This document shows, piece after piece, positions 1 through 11,995 of a stretch of DNA of 64,000 nt (within the stretch, counting starts at the first letter, position 1; every line of letters starts with the position of its first letter). A program made the translations under genes and the position numbers. Below the pieces are notes generated by a model. The model made no database searches, was not told the origin of the DNA, and saw only the letters and a list, made by a program, of their open reading frames with translations. This DNA is from Sindora glabra. Its lineage: Eukaryota > Streptophyta > Magnoliopsida > Fabales > Fabaceae. The DNA is taken from the NCBI GenBank assembly GCA_020226215.1, contig CM035232.1, positions 75,882,130 to 75,946,129 on the forward strand. Direction: 5' to 3'.

Positions 1-1942
1 GGGTTCTATCAAAATTTTCCTAATCTTTTGAGCACATTTCTAACAATATTTTAACTCAAGTTTTATCTTTATCAATGTTTCAAAGGGTTTGGAAAACTTT
101 CCAAAAGGTTACTTATCTTTAAAATTTTCTTGGGTTAAGCATGCTTAACTAAGAAGTGTTAATTTACTTTGATACTTTAGGAGTAGTTCTTGAGAAAAGT
201 CTCCTAGGGATATTAAAATACCTCACTAATTTATAAATGCTAAGAGACATTAAATATCCAAATTAAGATCAACAATTGTCTTTTCTCTAACTATTAGTAG
301 CAAAAGTTATGCTTTTAACTTATTATAACTTGGTTCATCATCTCAATGGCAGGTAAATGGAGGAATTAGTTGCACCTTATGATGAATGCTCAAGGGAATA
401 ATATGTCCACTATTCAAAAAATAAGTATAGGGATGGATCTTCTAAAGAATTACACTTACAAGTCACCTTGACAAACCATTACATTAATGAGGGTCCTAGA
501 AGATTCTAGAAAGGAAGTTGTTAAATAGAAGTTAGAAAGTTTAGTTCCAATTCATCAAACCCCTCCTCACATAATCTGTGGCAATAAGTGGAAGCATATA
601 ATGAATGAAGAACATAAAAGGAAGTGGTATTCTTCATAAAAGCTTTCAATTAAGTGATTGTGCTTAATGAAGAAAAGAAATTTAGAAGTTCAACATTTAT
701 AGCACCTTAGGTATACTGCAATTAATTTTTTCAATGCATAGGAAGGTGAAAGAATTAATTATTCACTAACTATTCCTTTCTTACAAAGTGCCAAAGCATA
801 ATTAGAGGAAGAAAAGAAATAACTAATCAATCATAAATACATTAAAGTGATAAGGGAAAAAAATAAAAAAAGATTACAATTACAAAATTTATTACAAAAG
901 GATCATTAAATGTTTTAAGGAAATACAAAGGAATATGAAAGGTGGTTAAATCTAATATTTACTCTCACCATTTGAATAATATCCCAATTTCAAAGAATCC
1001 ATACCTTACTAGAAAAGCTTATAGCAACTATCATATCCAAGATAACAAAACGAAGCTTCTTAGCAATTTTCGGAGCCCTTGGACCATCCAAACATGTCTC
1101 AATAATGATTAGAATATGAAACTCTTCCTACATTAGGATCTAGTTAATGAGTCATCAAAAATTTATTAAACCTTAATGAGGATAATTGGAAGACCAATAA
1201 TAGGATCAACAAGACAACGAGTATAGAATCCAAAGAAGAATGCCATGTGAACCTAATTTTGTTCATAAGTATAAATCTAATGAAAAATGCCATATGGGCT
1301 TAATTTTATCCATTCTCCTACTTTATGGTAAGGGAGAATGGCATACCTAGGGAAAGATGGGCTAGGTAGAAGAAAGCATCCAATGTAAGTCGACCCCTGT
1401 CATATTGAATCATTTGCGCACTTCCATCTATCACCACACTGTTCATCCACAAGTGCCTTTTTCATAACTTATGTGTTGCAACTTAACATTGGTCTTGGAA
1501 TGGATAAGCTTTTCCATTATCCTTATTTGTAGGAATATATAATAGACTTACTGAGTCATTCCAATCGAGAATATTATGTGTACACTGCAATAGCAAGGTA
1601 AGATTTTTTCTTTAGATTCCTTATCCAAAGGCCCTACTTTGTTAGTTTGATGAATGAACCAATAATGACATAGCTTGTTCATTGAAGATTGTGGGTAGTT
1701 GCCTTGCTAGTGCTTAGGTTCACCTCTTAGATCAACCACTATCTCATAAAGCATTTCTCTAGACACTCTCACAAAGTGATCATGATAATAAAAGCCTTAC
1801 TCAATTGAACATTCATTTAGGGAATCATCATAGGAACTAGAAATAAGATTACTTATATTGTTTGAAGATTAGAGAGGAAAATCTTTTGTTGATAAAAGGA
1901 ATGAGTATAAAAAGTTAATTATTTATCTATAGATTGAGTGGA
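1..1942. other. AT-rich DNA without recognisable genes
   Basis: No coding frame of convincing length or composition is present on either strand, and I recognise no retroelement motif, tRNA or terminal repeat. The composition matches the AT-rich background elsewhere in the window. It may be the decayed interior of an element whose LTR begins near 1,943, but nothing in the sequence proves that. Confidence 0.5.
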
Positions 1943-2830
1943 TGTAATACCCCAAGTTGATATTTAATATTTTTATAAATTTCGATAGTTATGGATATTT
2001 ATTTATTTATTCGATTAATATTTGATTTTTAACTTCTTTTCCTTTTAAAGGTTCTAAAATATTAAAAATGATACTTATGATAATACTTGAAATTTTATTC
2101 ATTTTTATATGGTCATTATTGATTCAAGACTAGTTTAAAATAATTTCTACAAGGGATGCAAGGATTTATGAAATAAATTATTTATGTTTAATAAATTATT
2201 TTTAAGAATTATGGAAGTTTGAAATAGACTTATTTTTAAATAATGATTATTAATTTGAGGCTTGTTTAAATATTTTCAATAACAATTTTCTCACAAGTTA
2301 GGAATAGTTTAGTAATTGTGAGTATGACAATTTATAAAATTAATTAATTGTAATTGGTAAAATATTTTTGGAGTTATGGAAGTTCAAAATAATTATTTTT
2401 GAACTTTTAATTTATCAATTTATTACAAATATATATATTAAGGGAAGATTGGGAATAATAGAGTTGAGATATTTATTTTTAGAAATTTTAAACAAAAGTT
2501 TATAAAATTGAGTTTTTTTTTTTTGAAAAAAAAGAAATAAAAGGCTAAGATTGGATTTAAAGAAAAAGCAAGGGTAGGATTTTAAAGTGGGTTTAAGCTT
2601 ATGGTGCCTAGGGAGCACCATACCAAAACCTATGGCTCTATATATTATTTTCTCACTTTTGTTTCTCATTCTCTCCTTTCTCTCACTAACTTTTTTTAAT
2701 TTTTTTAAGTCAATATTCCCCTCTTTCTTTATGATTTTGATTAGCCCCTCTTTCTTTTCCATTCTTTTTTCTTCTTTTCCCTCTCATTTCCGGTGATGCC
2801 TTCTTTATCTCTTCAGCTATGTCATGCTAC
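1943..2830 (+). repeat. LTR-like promoter segment, probable gypsy LTR fragment
   Basis: The stretch opens with TGTAATACCCCAAG, a form common at the 5' end of plant Ty3/gypsy LTRs. It is AT-rich, then carries a TATA-like box (CTCTATATATTA, 2,636-2,647) followed by a long pyrimidine-rich leader-like tract (about 2,650-2,800). A perfect 7-bp stem hairpin, ATGGTGC/GCACCAT, lies at 2,601-2,621, just upstream of the TATA box. The stretch ends where the next LTR begins at 2,831, which suggests it was interrupted by that copia element. No partner LTR or target duplication was found, so the assignment is inference. Confidence 0.4.
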
Positions 2831-4422
2831 TGTTAGGATTCGGATCAACATATGCAGCGAAATTTTAAAATTTTGATCCAAAACCTTCCTAGGATCCATG
2901 CAAAAGTCATAAACTAGTATTAGGGTTTTACCTTATTTGTACTTGTGTTCTTTCTGAATGAATCGTTGAGAGACCAAGATGAATCAAATGCTAGCCGAAA
3001 GATATAGTGTTTCTACGGTATCCACACGGAGTGAACAACGACTTCTCCCCTCCACGAAGCTGCTAGGATTCGTTTCTCTCACTAGGATTAGGTTTAGGCA
3101 TTTTCTAGAGTGATTTAGGATTTGATTGAAGCCAATGTGTGTTGTGTAATGTGCTACCTTCAAGTCCTTTTATAGAACTAAGGCATATTACAATCCTAGT
3201 CCCACTAGGAAAATGCTTCAAAAATTCTAATCACACTAAATAACTATCACCTTATCCTTATCCTAGAGAGAGTAAGGAGATATAGGACTTATCTATTAAT
3301 TATTTAATATTAGATAATAATAATATTATCTCATAATATAATTATCTAAAATCTAATAACGTAATTATCTGATATTACTTTAATATCAAATAATATCACA
3401 TAATATATAATATATATTACGTGAATAAATATATATTATCTTAATAATATATATATGCACGAAAATAAGTCCAATTAATTGAATTTTAGTCCAACTAAAA
3501 CCCAATTAATTATTTTCTCATTCCTACTCCTTTTGTGTGACTCTGTAGATTCTTATTATGTTGACAATGACTCATTTTGGGCAATAAACAGTAAGCGGTA
3601 TCTAGCAATATATCACTACCACTCAAGTAGTAAGAATGTCTATGATTCGACATCTACCGAATATATGATTAATATTTTGCATCATAATCCCTTTTGTAAC
3701 AATATTTAAATCAAACTGGAGGCATGGAGTGTGTCATCCTCGTCAATGTTCAATTTTTATTTCTTGATACTGAGTAGACTTAAAATAAATGTTCAATATC
3801 ACATATTGATCTAATTGAGCATGACTATACATTTCTAAGTCTCACTCAATGAAGGGGCCCAAGAATATTTTTCTTTTATACAAGAGTAACAAAATCTTAT
3901 CTACATCACTTACTTCCCTTTGCATGATTTGTAACACACCCAATCAAAGTCCTACTCGTCATCCTAATTAAAGGTGACATAGGATGACATCAAAGTGAGT
4001 AACTCCTCATGTAGGAAACCGTAGTGACTTCAGGTTAAAGGACTATGCGCATTTGTGATCATATGAGAATAACTAATGACACATTTATCCATGTAGTATT
4101 CTCAGAGTGGGTCAGTCCAGTACATTGTTCACTAACAATGTACTCATGTATTGACTTGATATCACATATCTATGATTCATAATCATCAGTCATTATACAT
4201 ACTAGTCTCGATATATTTTTACTATCATTTTCATAATAATACTTGATTAGGGGCATTTTAGGAATAGCAAAGCTATTCCAAGGATAATTATTATATTTAA
4301 GTTATAATTTGCGCAAAATAAAACAAAATAAAATATAGTAATTATATTACCAAAATGAAACATAATACATTGTGTAATATTACAATTATCTCTATGATTG
4401 GCTCCTAGGACACATACCAATA
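2831..4422 (-). repeat. 3' LTR of Angela-like Ty1/copia element
   Basis: On the plus strand this starts TGTTAGGATTCGGATC. In element (minus) orientation it starts with the decayed form TATTGGTATGTGTCC directly after a purine tract, and ends GATCCGAATCCTAACA. The length of about 1.59 kb fits the long LTRs of the Angela/BARE lineage, and it abuts a minus-strand copia RNase H end. It contains AT-rich stretches with many TAATATAT runs (about 3,290-3,460). No second copy exists at the other end of the coding region, so the element is 5'-truncated. The outer boundary is set by the TG...CA termini only, since no target duplication can be tested. Confidence 0.75.
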
Positions 4423-4435
4423 ATCTTCCATTTAG
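4423..4435 (-). other. Polypurine tract of Angela-like element
   Basis: On the minus strand the bases AAATGGAAGAT lie immediately upstream of the LTR start. This is a decayed form of the AAGTGGGAGAT tract that primes plus-strand synthesis in Angela-type copia elements. Its position between the end of RNase H and the LTR supports the boundary at 4,422. Confidence 0.6.
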
Positions 4436-4439
4436 ACTA

Positions 4440-5915
4440 GGGCCAATCACTCATATATCTAATACCAAGTGACATAGTATAACCATCATGCTTTTTCTAT
4501 GCTAAAGGATTTGTTAATGGGTTGGCGATATTATCGTCAGTTGGTGCTTTACATATATTCACATCTCCTCTATCAATGATTTCATGAATGAGATGGAATC
4601 ACTTAAGTATATGTGTAAATCACTGGTGAGATCTAGGTTCCTTAGCTTGTGCAATGGCCCTATTGTTATCACAATAGAGATCCACTGGGTTTGCAATGCT
4701 AGGAACAATGCCAAGTTTAGTAATGAACTTTTTTATCCAAACAACCTTTTTTGACGTATCAGATGCAGCAATATACTTGGCCTCTATAGTAGAGTTGGCC
4801 ATTGTTTCTTACTTTAAACTCTTCCAGCATACAACACCACCATTTAGGCTAAATACATGACCTGACTGCGATCTAAAGTCATCCTTGTCGGATTGGAAAC
4901 TAGCATCAGTGTAACTTTTTACAACAAGCTCTTCTTCTCCTCCATATATTAAGAATGAATCTTTAGTCCTTCGCAAGTATTTAAGGATATTCTTAACGGC
5001 AGTCCAGTGATATTCACCTAGATTTGACTGGTAGCAACTTGTCATGCTCAAAGTATGTAAGACATCAAGATGAGTACATATCATGACATACATGATAAAT
5101 CCAATTGCTGATACATATGATATCTTATTCATGCAGTCTTTCTCATCTTGTGTTGAAGGACACTGAGCTTTGGACAAATTTATGCCATGTGACATAGGCA
5201 AAAATTCTCTTTTGGATTCTTGCATGTTAAACCATTTTAACACTTTATTTATATATGTACTCTGACTTAGGCTAAGCAATTTTCTTGATCTATCTCTATA
5301 GATCTTAATACCTAATATATAGGCAGCTTCACCTAAGTCTTTCATTAAGAAATAATTCCCTAACCAAGTCTTTACTATCGCAGTGTAGGGATATCATTTC
5401 CGATGAGTAGTATGTCATCTACATATAATACAAGGAAAATAATTGTGCTCCCACTAACCCTTTTGTAAACACAAGATTCATCTTCATTTTTTATGAAACC
5501 GAATTCTTTGATTGCTTCATCAAAATAAAGATTCCAACTCCGTGAAACTTGCTTTAATCCATAAATGAATCGTTATAGCTTACATAACTTTCCAGCATTT
5601 TCAGGAGTAACAAAACCCTCAGGCTGTGCCATGTACACATCCTCGAGAAGCTTTCCATTAAGGAAAGCAATTTTAACATCTATCTAGCAGATTTTGTAAT
5701 CATAAAAAGCTGCAATAGCAAGCAAGATCCGAATGAATTTAAGCATGGTAACTGGGGAATAGGTCTCATCATAGTCTATACCATGAACTTGTTTATAACC
5801 TTTTGCGACTAATCGCCTTTTAAAGGTTTGCACGTTACCATCCATGTCGATTTTCTTCTTGAAAACCCATTTGCACCTAATAGGTTTTACCTCTTCAGGT
5901 GGATCAACCAAAGTC
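4440..5915 (-). pseudogene. Angela-like copia reverse transcriptase and RNase H, broken
   Basis: Read from high to low coordinate, the frames give the RT start (CKWVFKKK and the RLVAKGY motif near 5,800-5,900), the catalytic YVDD box (TATGTAGATGAC complement at 5,414-5,425), the copia block MKDLGEAAYILGIKIYRDRS (about 5,290-5,345), and the RNase H motifs TDASFQSD and STIEAKYIAASD (about 4,740-4,960). It ends with YCDNN near 4,670. In a live element this part of the polyprotein copies genomic RNA into DNA and removes the RNA strand. Here at least three frames are needed and several stops intervene, so it cannot be functional. The KIYRDRS...SKREFLP order is typical of the Angela lineage. Confidence 0.88.
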
Positions 5916-7100
5916 CATACTTAGTTAGTATACATGGAACCCATTTCAGATCTCATAGCCTCAAGCCACTTCCCAGAGTCTAGCCCTTCAATAGCTTCTT
6001 AGTAGGTTGTGGGCTAATCTTGATCTATAAGCAAAACATCGCCATTTTGAGTCACAAGAAATCCATATTTCTCGGGCTCATGGCGTATCCTACCAGACCT
6101 ACGTAGGCCTTGTGTTACTTGGGCTAGTTCCTAAACCACATCATTTTATGGTCTCTGTTTAGGCTCTATTACAGGTTTAGTGTTACCTTGTAAGTCTTGC
6201 ACTTCTTTAATTTCTACTTTCCTCCCACTGTTTTTCTTAGAGATAAATTCCTTTTCAAGAAAAATACCAGTTCATGCGACAAACACTTTACCTTCACCAG
6301 GATTGTAGAAATAGTATCCCTTAGTTTCTTTAGGATACCCTACAAAGTAGCACTTATCTAATTTGGGTCCAAGTTTATTAGAAACTTAACGTTTTACATA
6401 GGCCTTGTAACCCCAAATCTTCATAAAAGATAAGCTGGGATTTTTCCCAGTTCATATCTCATATGGAGTCTTTTAAACCATTTTCGAGGGAACACGGTTG
6501 AGCGTAAAAGCAGTTGTCTTTAGAGAATATCCCTAAAAGGAAATTGGAAGATCTGTATGAATCATCATAGATCATACCATGTCTAATAAGGTACGATTCC
6601 TCCTTTTTGAAACACCATTCCATTGTGGTGTTCCAGGTGGAGTGAGTTATGATACTATACCACACTCATTTAGATAGACATCAAATTCTTGGTTCAAGTA
6701 TTCTCCACCTCAATCTGATAGAAGTGTTTTAATACTTTTGCCAAGTTGGTTTTACACTTCATTCTTGAATTCCTTGAACTTTTCAAAAGATTCTGATTTG
6801 TGTTTTATAAGATACACTTATCCATATCTACTGAAGTCATCAGTAAATGTAATGAAGTATTGGAAACCTCCTCTAGCAGGTGAACTAATAGGCCTACATA
6901 CATTAGTATGTATGAGACTTAATAGATCATTAGCCTTTTCACTATGTCCAATGAATGGAGCTTTAGTCATCTTACCTAATAAATAAGATTCGCATACTTC
7001 ATATGATTCAAAATCAAATAAATCCAAGAATCCATCTTTATGAAGCTTAGATATGCGCTTATCATTTATATGACCCAAATGACAATGCTAGAGATAGGTT
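5916..7100 (-). pseudogene. Angela-like copia integrase, broken
   Basis: The pre-integrase and core motifs are visible. GHINDKRISKLHKDGF and CESYLLGKMTKAPF (about 6,930-7,080) mark the zinc-binding part. LIHTNVC with YFITFTDDFSRYG (about 6,818-6,900) marks the first catalytic-residue region, where the expected Asp of the HTDVC motif reads Asn. Further on, a degraded GTPQWNGVS.RRNRTLL block (about 6,560-6,630) reads Lys where the catalytic Glu is expected. Several frames and stops interrupt it. The family inserts retroelement DNA into the host chromosome, and this copy has lost key residues. It lies between the protease and RT on the minus strand, the normal copia order. Confidence 0.85.
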
Positions 7101-7186
7101 GGATTTAAATCATTTAATTTAAATTGCTTGGTGTTTATGTTAGAGACAGGCATTTCAAGATCAAGAATATAGAGTCTATTGAACAT

Positions 7187-7660
7187 TTATGCACTACAGT
7201 AAAACATTTCATTTAAATAAACTGAAAAACTTTCATTCTTTATTATAAATGAAAAACCTTTCTTGTCCAAACAAGAAACAGAAATAATATTCCTGCTAAT
7301 AGCAAGCATAAAATAATAATCCTCTAATTTAATCACTAAACCAGAAGGTAAATATAAATGATATGTTCCTATAGCTAGGGTAGCAACTTTTGCTCCATTG
7401 CCAACTCGTAGGTCCACCTCGCCTTTAGCCAAAGTTCTACTCCTTTGTAGTTCCTGCACATTTGTACAAATATAAGAACCACATTTGGTATTTATTACCC
7501 AAGATGTAGAAGTAGAAACATTAATTTCTATAAAATAGATACCTGAAGTGGAAGTCTCACTTCCCTTTTTCTTTTTTATATCTTCTAAATAGATCTTGCA
7601 ATTTCTTTTCCAATGTCTGGTCTGACCACAATGGAAGCATATCCCTTCCTTAGCCACACC
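7187..7660 (-). pseudogene. Angela-like copia gag zinc knuckle and protease remnant
   Basis: A minus-strand frame of about 156 codons begins near the gag C-terminus with an intact CCHC knuckle (CFHCGQTRHWKRNC, about 7,600-7,650), a nucleic-acid-binding motif. It then runs into the aspartic protease. The expected SW(V/L)LDTGCGSHIC active-site block reads SWVINTKCGSYIC (about 7,460-7,500), so the catalytic Asp-Thr-Gly is replaced by Asn-Thr-Lys. The protease body (LRVGNGAKV, ISVSCLDKKGFSF) is otherwise recognisable down to 7,187. The element is therefore catalytically dead at the protease as well. Confidence 0.85.
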
Positions 7661-8305
7661 TCCTTTTGGTTTTAATGTAGAAGACTTAAACTTGGGCTTG
7701 CCTTTGGATTTGGAATTCTTCTTTTTTTTGCCCTTGCCTGTGCCTTTGCCCTTGCCCTTTTAAACCATCATTATGGTATTAGGTTTAGTCTTTTGCAAAT
7801 TTTGTTTAGTAGTTCTTAACATGCTTAACAATTATGGCAGTGGTTTTTCAATTTCATTCATATTGTAATTCTTGATGAATTGACTATAACTCTGTGGCAA
7901 CGATTGCATAATTAAGTCAATGGCCAACTCTTAGTCTAGTGGAGCACCCAATCTCTCAAGATTCTCAACATGCCCAATCATTTTGAGTACATGAGGCTCA
8001 ATAGTGTTTCCTTCTACCAATTTGCCTTGAAACAATGCTTTTGTCACCTCAAACCTTTCATGCCAAGCTTGGCTTTCATAAAGCTTCTTAAGATGCTCTA
8101 ACATGTCATAAGCTTCCATGTTCTCATGTTGCTTATGAAGCTCAGAGTCCATGGTAGCTAATATGAGACAACCGACGTCTAATGCATCATCATAATGCTT
8201 CTTATAAGCATCTTTTTGAGCCCAAGGGGCACTAGCTTCAGGTTCTTAAGGAACAGGTTCCTTTAGGATAATTGATGAAATAATATGGATCTTGAATTGG
8301 ATTTC
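7661..8305 (-). pseudogene. Angela-like copia gag, 5'-truncated
   Basis: Minus-strand frames show the copia gag core: an EPVPQEPEASAPWAQKDAY-like segment (about 8,200-8,260), then MDSELHKQHENMEAYDMLEHL and TKALFQGKLVEGNTIEPHVL (7,960-8,155). It is followed by a Lys-rich tail (about 7,680-7,760) before the zinc knuckle. The N-terminal part of gag, the leader, PBS and 5' LTR that should lie above 8,300 are absent. Unrelated LTR-like DNA follows instead, so the element ends abruptly by deletion or replacement. Confidence 0.85.
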
Positions 8306-8660
8306 AAACAACAAAAATAGAAAAAGATAGAGGATAGGCGCAACAATCACGGATTGATAAGCCGAAGGAAAGATCGCCACGAGAGGAGGCCTCTTGATAA
8401 GATTAAGGATAATTAGCTCACTTAAGAACCTAAGAGTCACAAGCTCTCAATCTCAAATTGTATTCAAAACTTCCTAAAAACTTGTCTACAAGAGCTTATA
8501 TATGTCTAGCCCTCATAAGTCTTCATGTTTAAGCCCTAATGGGCTTCTTGTGCTAACAAGCCCAATTCTAATTAAACCAACTAAAGTAACAAGTCTTCAT
8601 GAGAAAATAAATATAAAAATAAGTCTCGACCCATATGGCTCATTTATTGCAAAAGTCTTA
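8306..8660 (-). repeat. Gypsy LTR-like promoter segment
   Basis: In minus orientation this contains a TATA-like box (complement of GAGCTTATATATG, near 8,490-8,502), followed by a plausible transcribed leader (about 8,480 down to 8,310). It lies directly downstream of the gypsy polyprotein tail at 8,667-8,957, which is where a 3' LTR would be expected. Neither terminus nor a partner copy could be identified. Confidence 0.4.
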
Positions 8661-8666
8661 AACTAG

Positions 8667-8957
8667 CTAAATTAACTTAATGCTAATGGATTCATTGGAG
8701 TCCATATCTTCCAAATATATGCAATTGATCATCTTGGACTCTTCTAGCTCCAAATTGGGCCTACTTTCAAATAGGGTAGCAACCATCTTCTCTAGGTCTC
8801 CCTTTATCCTCTTTGCCTTTGCCCTTGTCATTAGTCCTTGAAGCCCTTCCAACACCTTTAGGTCTTTGTCTTCAATGGGTCTTCTTTGATTTTCATCAAT
8901 GACTGAACTATGTGAACAAATTAGGTTGTGTCTAAGTGTTATTAAAATAGTATACAC
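8667..8957 (-). pseudogene. Ty3/gypsy polyprotein C-terminal tail fragment
   Basis: The frame of 96 codons includes LMTRAKAKRIKGDLEKMV followed by an acidic tail (LELEESKMI, YLEDMDSNES). A TRA(K/R)AK(R)-type basic motif followed by acidic residues is characteristic of the segment after integrase in several plant gypsy polyproteins. The 5' part (integrase, RT) is not present next to it. The frame closes just before LTR-like DNA, consistent with the 3' end of an element. The family is inferred from motif style only. Confidence 0.5.
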
Positions 8958-9127
8958 AATAGTTTGATGAGAAACAATTTTTAGTAAGAAAATGAGTTTT
9001 GATATATGTCTTGTACATAAAAATTATCTAAATTAAAACTAATTAGAAAATTTGTGTGATAACTATCTCACTAATTATTTTTGTCACTCACTTTACTTAT
9101 GGATATGTTTTTAGATACTCTACCCTA

Positions 9128-9313
9128 ATGCCATCCTCTGAAATTGTTGACATATGGTGTCATGATTATTAGACTGCTTATGAGAGGTTCAAACTTGAAT
9201 GCTACTTTCACATGAATATAGATGCATGCCAATCCAAAATTGATTATGCTATAGATTTTGCTTTTATCCTTGAGGAATTAGTAGGAGCACTTACACCATA
9301 CTTTACAACATGA
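9128..9313 (+). pseudogene. Short unidentified coding-like fragment
   Basis: A plus-strand frame starting at ATG 9,128 reads 60 codons to TGA at 9,311 with one internal TAG (about 9,173). The translated stretch (ERFKLECYFHMNIDACQSK, then IDYAIDFAFILEELVGALTP) has ordinary protein composition, in contrast to the low-complexity AT-rich frames around it. I do not recognise the product. It could be a decayed retroelement gag or a transposase fragment. No neighbouring motif decides this. Confidence 0.3.
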
Positions 9314-10543
9314 GGAAAGCTTGTTACCATTAACTCTGAAATGAACTCCACTAATAGTTAGTTAGTTAATAACTATCATGTTTATCTACTTTTTAAACAA
9401 TTTGACTCATTGCATTTTGTAAAATTATTTTAAAACTTTAATAATTGTGCTACTATTTAACCCAAGTACTTTGGTATAATTGTGAATATATAATGCATAT
9501 TAAAGATTGATTTTTAATGTTATCTCAAAAATATTTTAAAGTGGAATAAGATTTCTTTATTTTTCCAAGTTTCTCTAGCTAGGTTCTATTTTATTGTTAT
9601 TATTTCAAAGTTTGAATTTTTAAAATGATTTTTCTATTTAGTTTTCAAAAAAAATCTTTTTCTAAAATATATTTTTGGTTTTTGAGGGATGTTTATTCCT
9701 ACCACCCTATAAATCTATTTTTATAGAAATTTTTTTTATGATTATGTCTTTATTTTTCTAAAAATAGGTTTCTAAAGTTATTACGTTTTAACTTTTTCTA
9801 ACAAAGAAAAAATTACTTATGTTTTGATATGGATATGACTCTAAAATAAATTACTACAATTCTAATTTTATAATCTTCTTTACAAAAAAAGAAAAAGAGT
9901 TTTAGTATTTTTTTATTTAAAAAATTAAACCTCATCAATTGTGCATAACTAATTTCTAACTTAATAGGGAAAAACTTCTAGTGAAATATTTAATTGTGTT
10001 TTTGCATCATGAATTTTTTAAGTAATTAGATTTAAAAGTTGGCTTAGTTTAAGAAGGCTTGTACAAATATTTAGTTGATATCTTTATTCTAATCACAATG
10101 GTCCAAAAAATAGGTTATGATAAATATGGTATCAAGAATGGTCTAGGTAAACTACAGAAATGGTGAAACATTAGCTGGTGTAATTATGGGATCAAAAAGC
10201 ATAGTCTTAGAAATTGTGAGACCTTTAACAATAAGCAGTCAAAATAGTACTAAACATCAATAACGGTCTCAATGGTTCCATTAAGAGTACTAGGTATCTT
10301 TTATTTCTGTTTTCTAATCTAAGATATTCTATAAGCTATGATGAGATTTAGGGTAAATTCAAGAAAGCCCAAAAAAATGAAAAATATTTAAAACCCCCTA
10401 GTAATGAATATAACCTAAAAACCCTAGTTGGGCTATTCTTTTACAATAAACACTAGAACAAGTATTTGACCAAGGAAATAGAAACAAAAATACATAAATA
10501 AAAATATCAGCCTAGATAGTTATTTGATAGTAAAGTAATACGT
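9314..10543. other. AT-rich DNA, nothing recognisable
   Basis: No coding frame, terminal repeat or RNA gene is visible. The stretch lies between a gypsy 3'-end fragment and the left LTR of the next element. Confidence 0.5.
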
Positions 10544-11967
10544 GTTGTTTCATGCCAAAAATTAATACTAAACCTACTTTAACATATAGATAAGGTGAGT
10601 CCAAGTCAGATCCAAAGGAATAGAAGTTAATTGGCGAAAATAGAATGTAAAAATAAGGGATTTTCAAAAGTAATTTAAATAAAATAATAAAAAATTAAAG
10701 TAGAGTTAAATAAAATATAAAACCTCAATATAAGGAATATCGCATTTTAATATATATAGATTTATCATCGATCCCCAATAGAATTCATAATTGATTTAGC
10801 TACTTAAATAAAAATTACTTGGACACAAATAATAATCATGAAAATTTTCTTACGATGATTAAACTAGAACAAGCACCAAAATTGACCTCTTACTACTAAA
10901 TTCAATTTAAGATATGTGCTTAAATCTAGTTAGTAATAGCAATAAATATTAATAATAAGGTTAAGACTGAATTAATAACTTTGCACATAAAATTTCCTAA
11001 TTTGTCCTTTATTTTTCATAAGTAACTAATGATTTACCCATATGTCAAATTATTAAAGCTTAATTGCTAATTATTTTAATCAATCACGACTAACCTATAA
11101 GCAAGAATTAATTACAACTAATTATTTAGTTATAGACTACAACAGATAATCCATTAACTGATTATAATTAGCAAACTTTTTAAGCAATCATTCATAATAA
11201 GAGTAGAAAAGTAAGAGATAATTAAGTGAAAAGTAAAATTAAGAGAAAAGTCTCAAAATCAAACTAAATTGGAGTTCTAATTCCTTAAATTGATTTAGAA
11301 AATTAGCCACTTATGATGGAATACAAAGAAAGGTAGAAGAAGAAAAGTTGCTATCTAGAATTATGTGTTCTTGCTTTTGGAGGCAAAAAACCCTTAAATC
11401 TAATCTTTTCTCCTTCAAAACCTAATGGGTCAAGGAAATATACCTTCCAAGATTACAAATGATAGGGCTTTATTAATTTTAGAAGCTTATAGCTTAATTT
11501 ACAATTTAATCTACTAATAGTTTTTTACTATAGTAATTTTATCACTTAGCTTTCAACCTATGTTTGACCATTAAAATTACGTAGTTTTACCAAATCCCAA
11601 ATATGAAAGTTGTTGTCTTGGGTTTTAGGCAACTTTAGGTGCTAATTTCACTATAAGTTTGCTCTACCAAAACTCACTCTCTAACTCTCAATTATTTAGG
11701 ATAAGTATTTTACTCAAATCCATTCCATGAAATTTGCCTATTATAAGTTTACTTATCATATAATCTTCATTACTCAAATCACATACACAATACAAGTTAA
11801 AAGGACTCTATTCAAGCTTGTAATGAGGTTAAAAAGAAAAGGAAGGATAATTATGAATGTTAAAAACTAAAGAAATCAATAGAGCATTTGAACCTTAAAC
11901 ATATGGATAACTTATGAACAATTATAACTAAACACAACAACCAAACTTTGAATTCAAATATTCATCA
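10544..11967 (-). repeat. Left (3') LTR of pol-less Athila/Tat-like element
   Basis: The block at 10,551-11,460 aligns by eye, with many substitutions, to 15,420-16,330. The same order of phrases is present in both (for example ATTAATACTAAACCTACTTT and ATAATTGATTTAGC/CAAC). The right edge is fixed by a purine tract on the minus strand next to TGATGAATATTTG, so the LTR ends near 11,967. The left edge is approximate. The heavy divergence between the two copies indicates an old insertion. Confidence 0.7.
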
Positions 11968-11995
11968 ACTTCTTTCTCTTTTCCTTTCCTTCCCA
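11968..11995 (-). other. Polypurine tract of pol-less element
   Basis: The minus strand reads an almost pure purine run (GGAAAGGAAAAGAGAAAGAA) ending directly at the LTR start TGATGAA. This is the expected site and composition of a PPT, and it fixes the element's orientation as minus. Confidence 0.6.

Noticed and set aside
2415..2796. Overlapping frames of 69-115 codons on both strands
   Set aside because: Lys/Phe/Ser-rich low-complexity translations of a pyrimidine-rich LTR leader. No domain and no start context.
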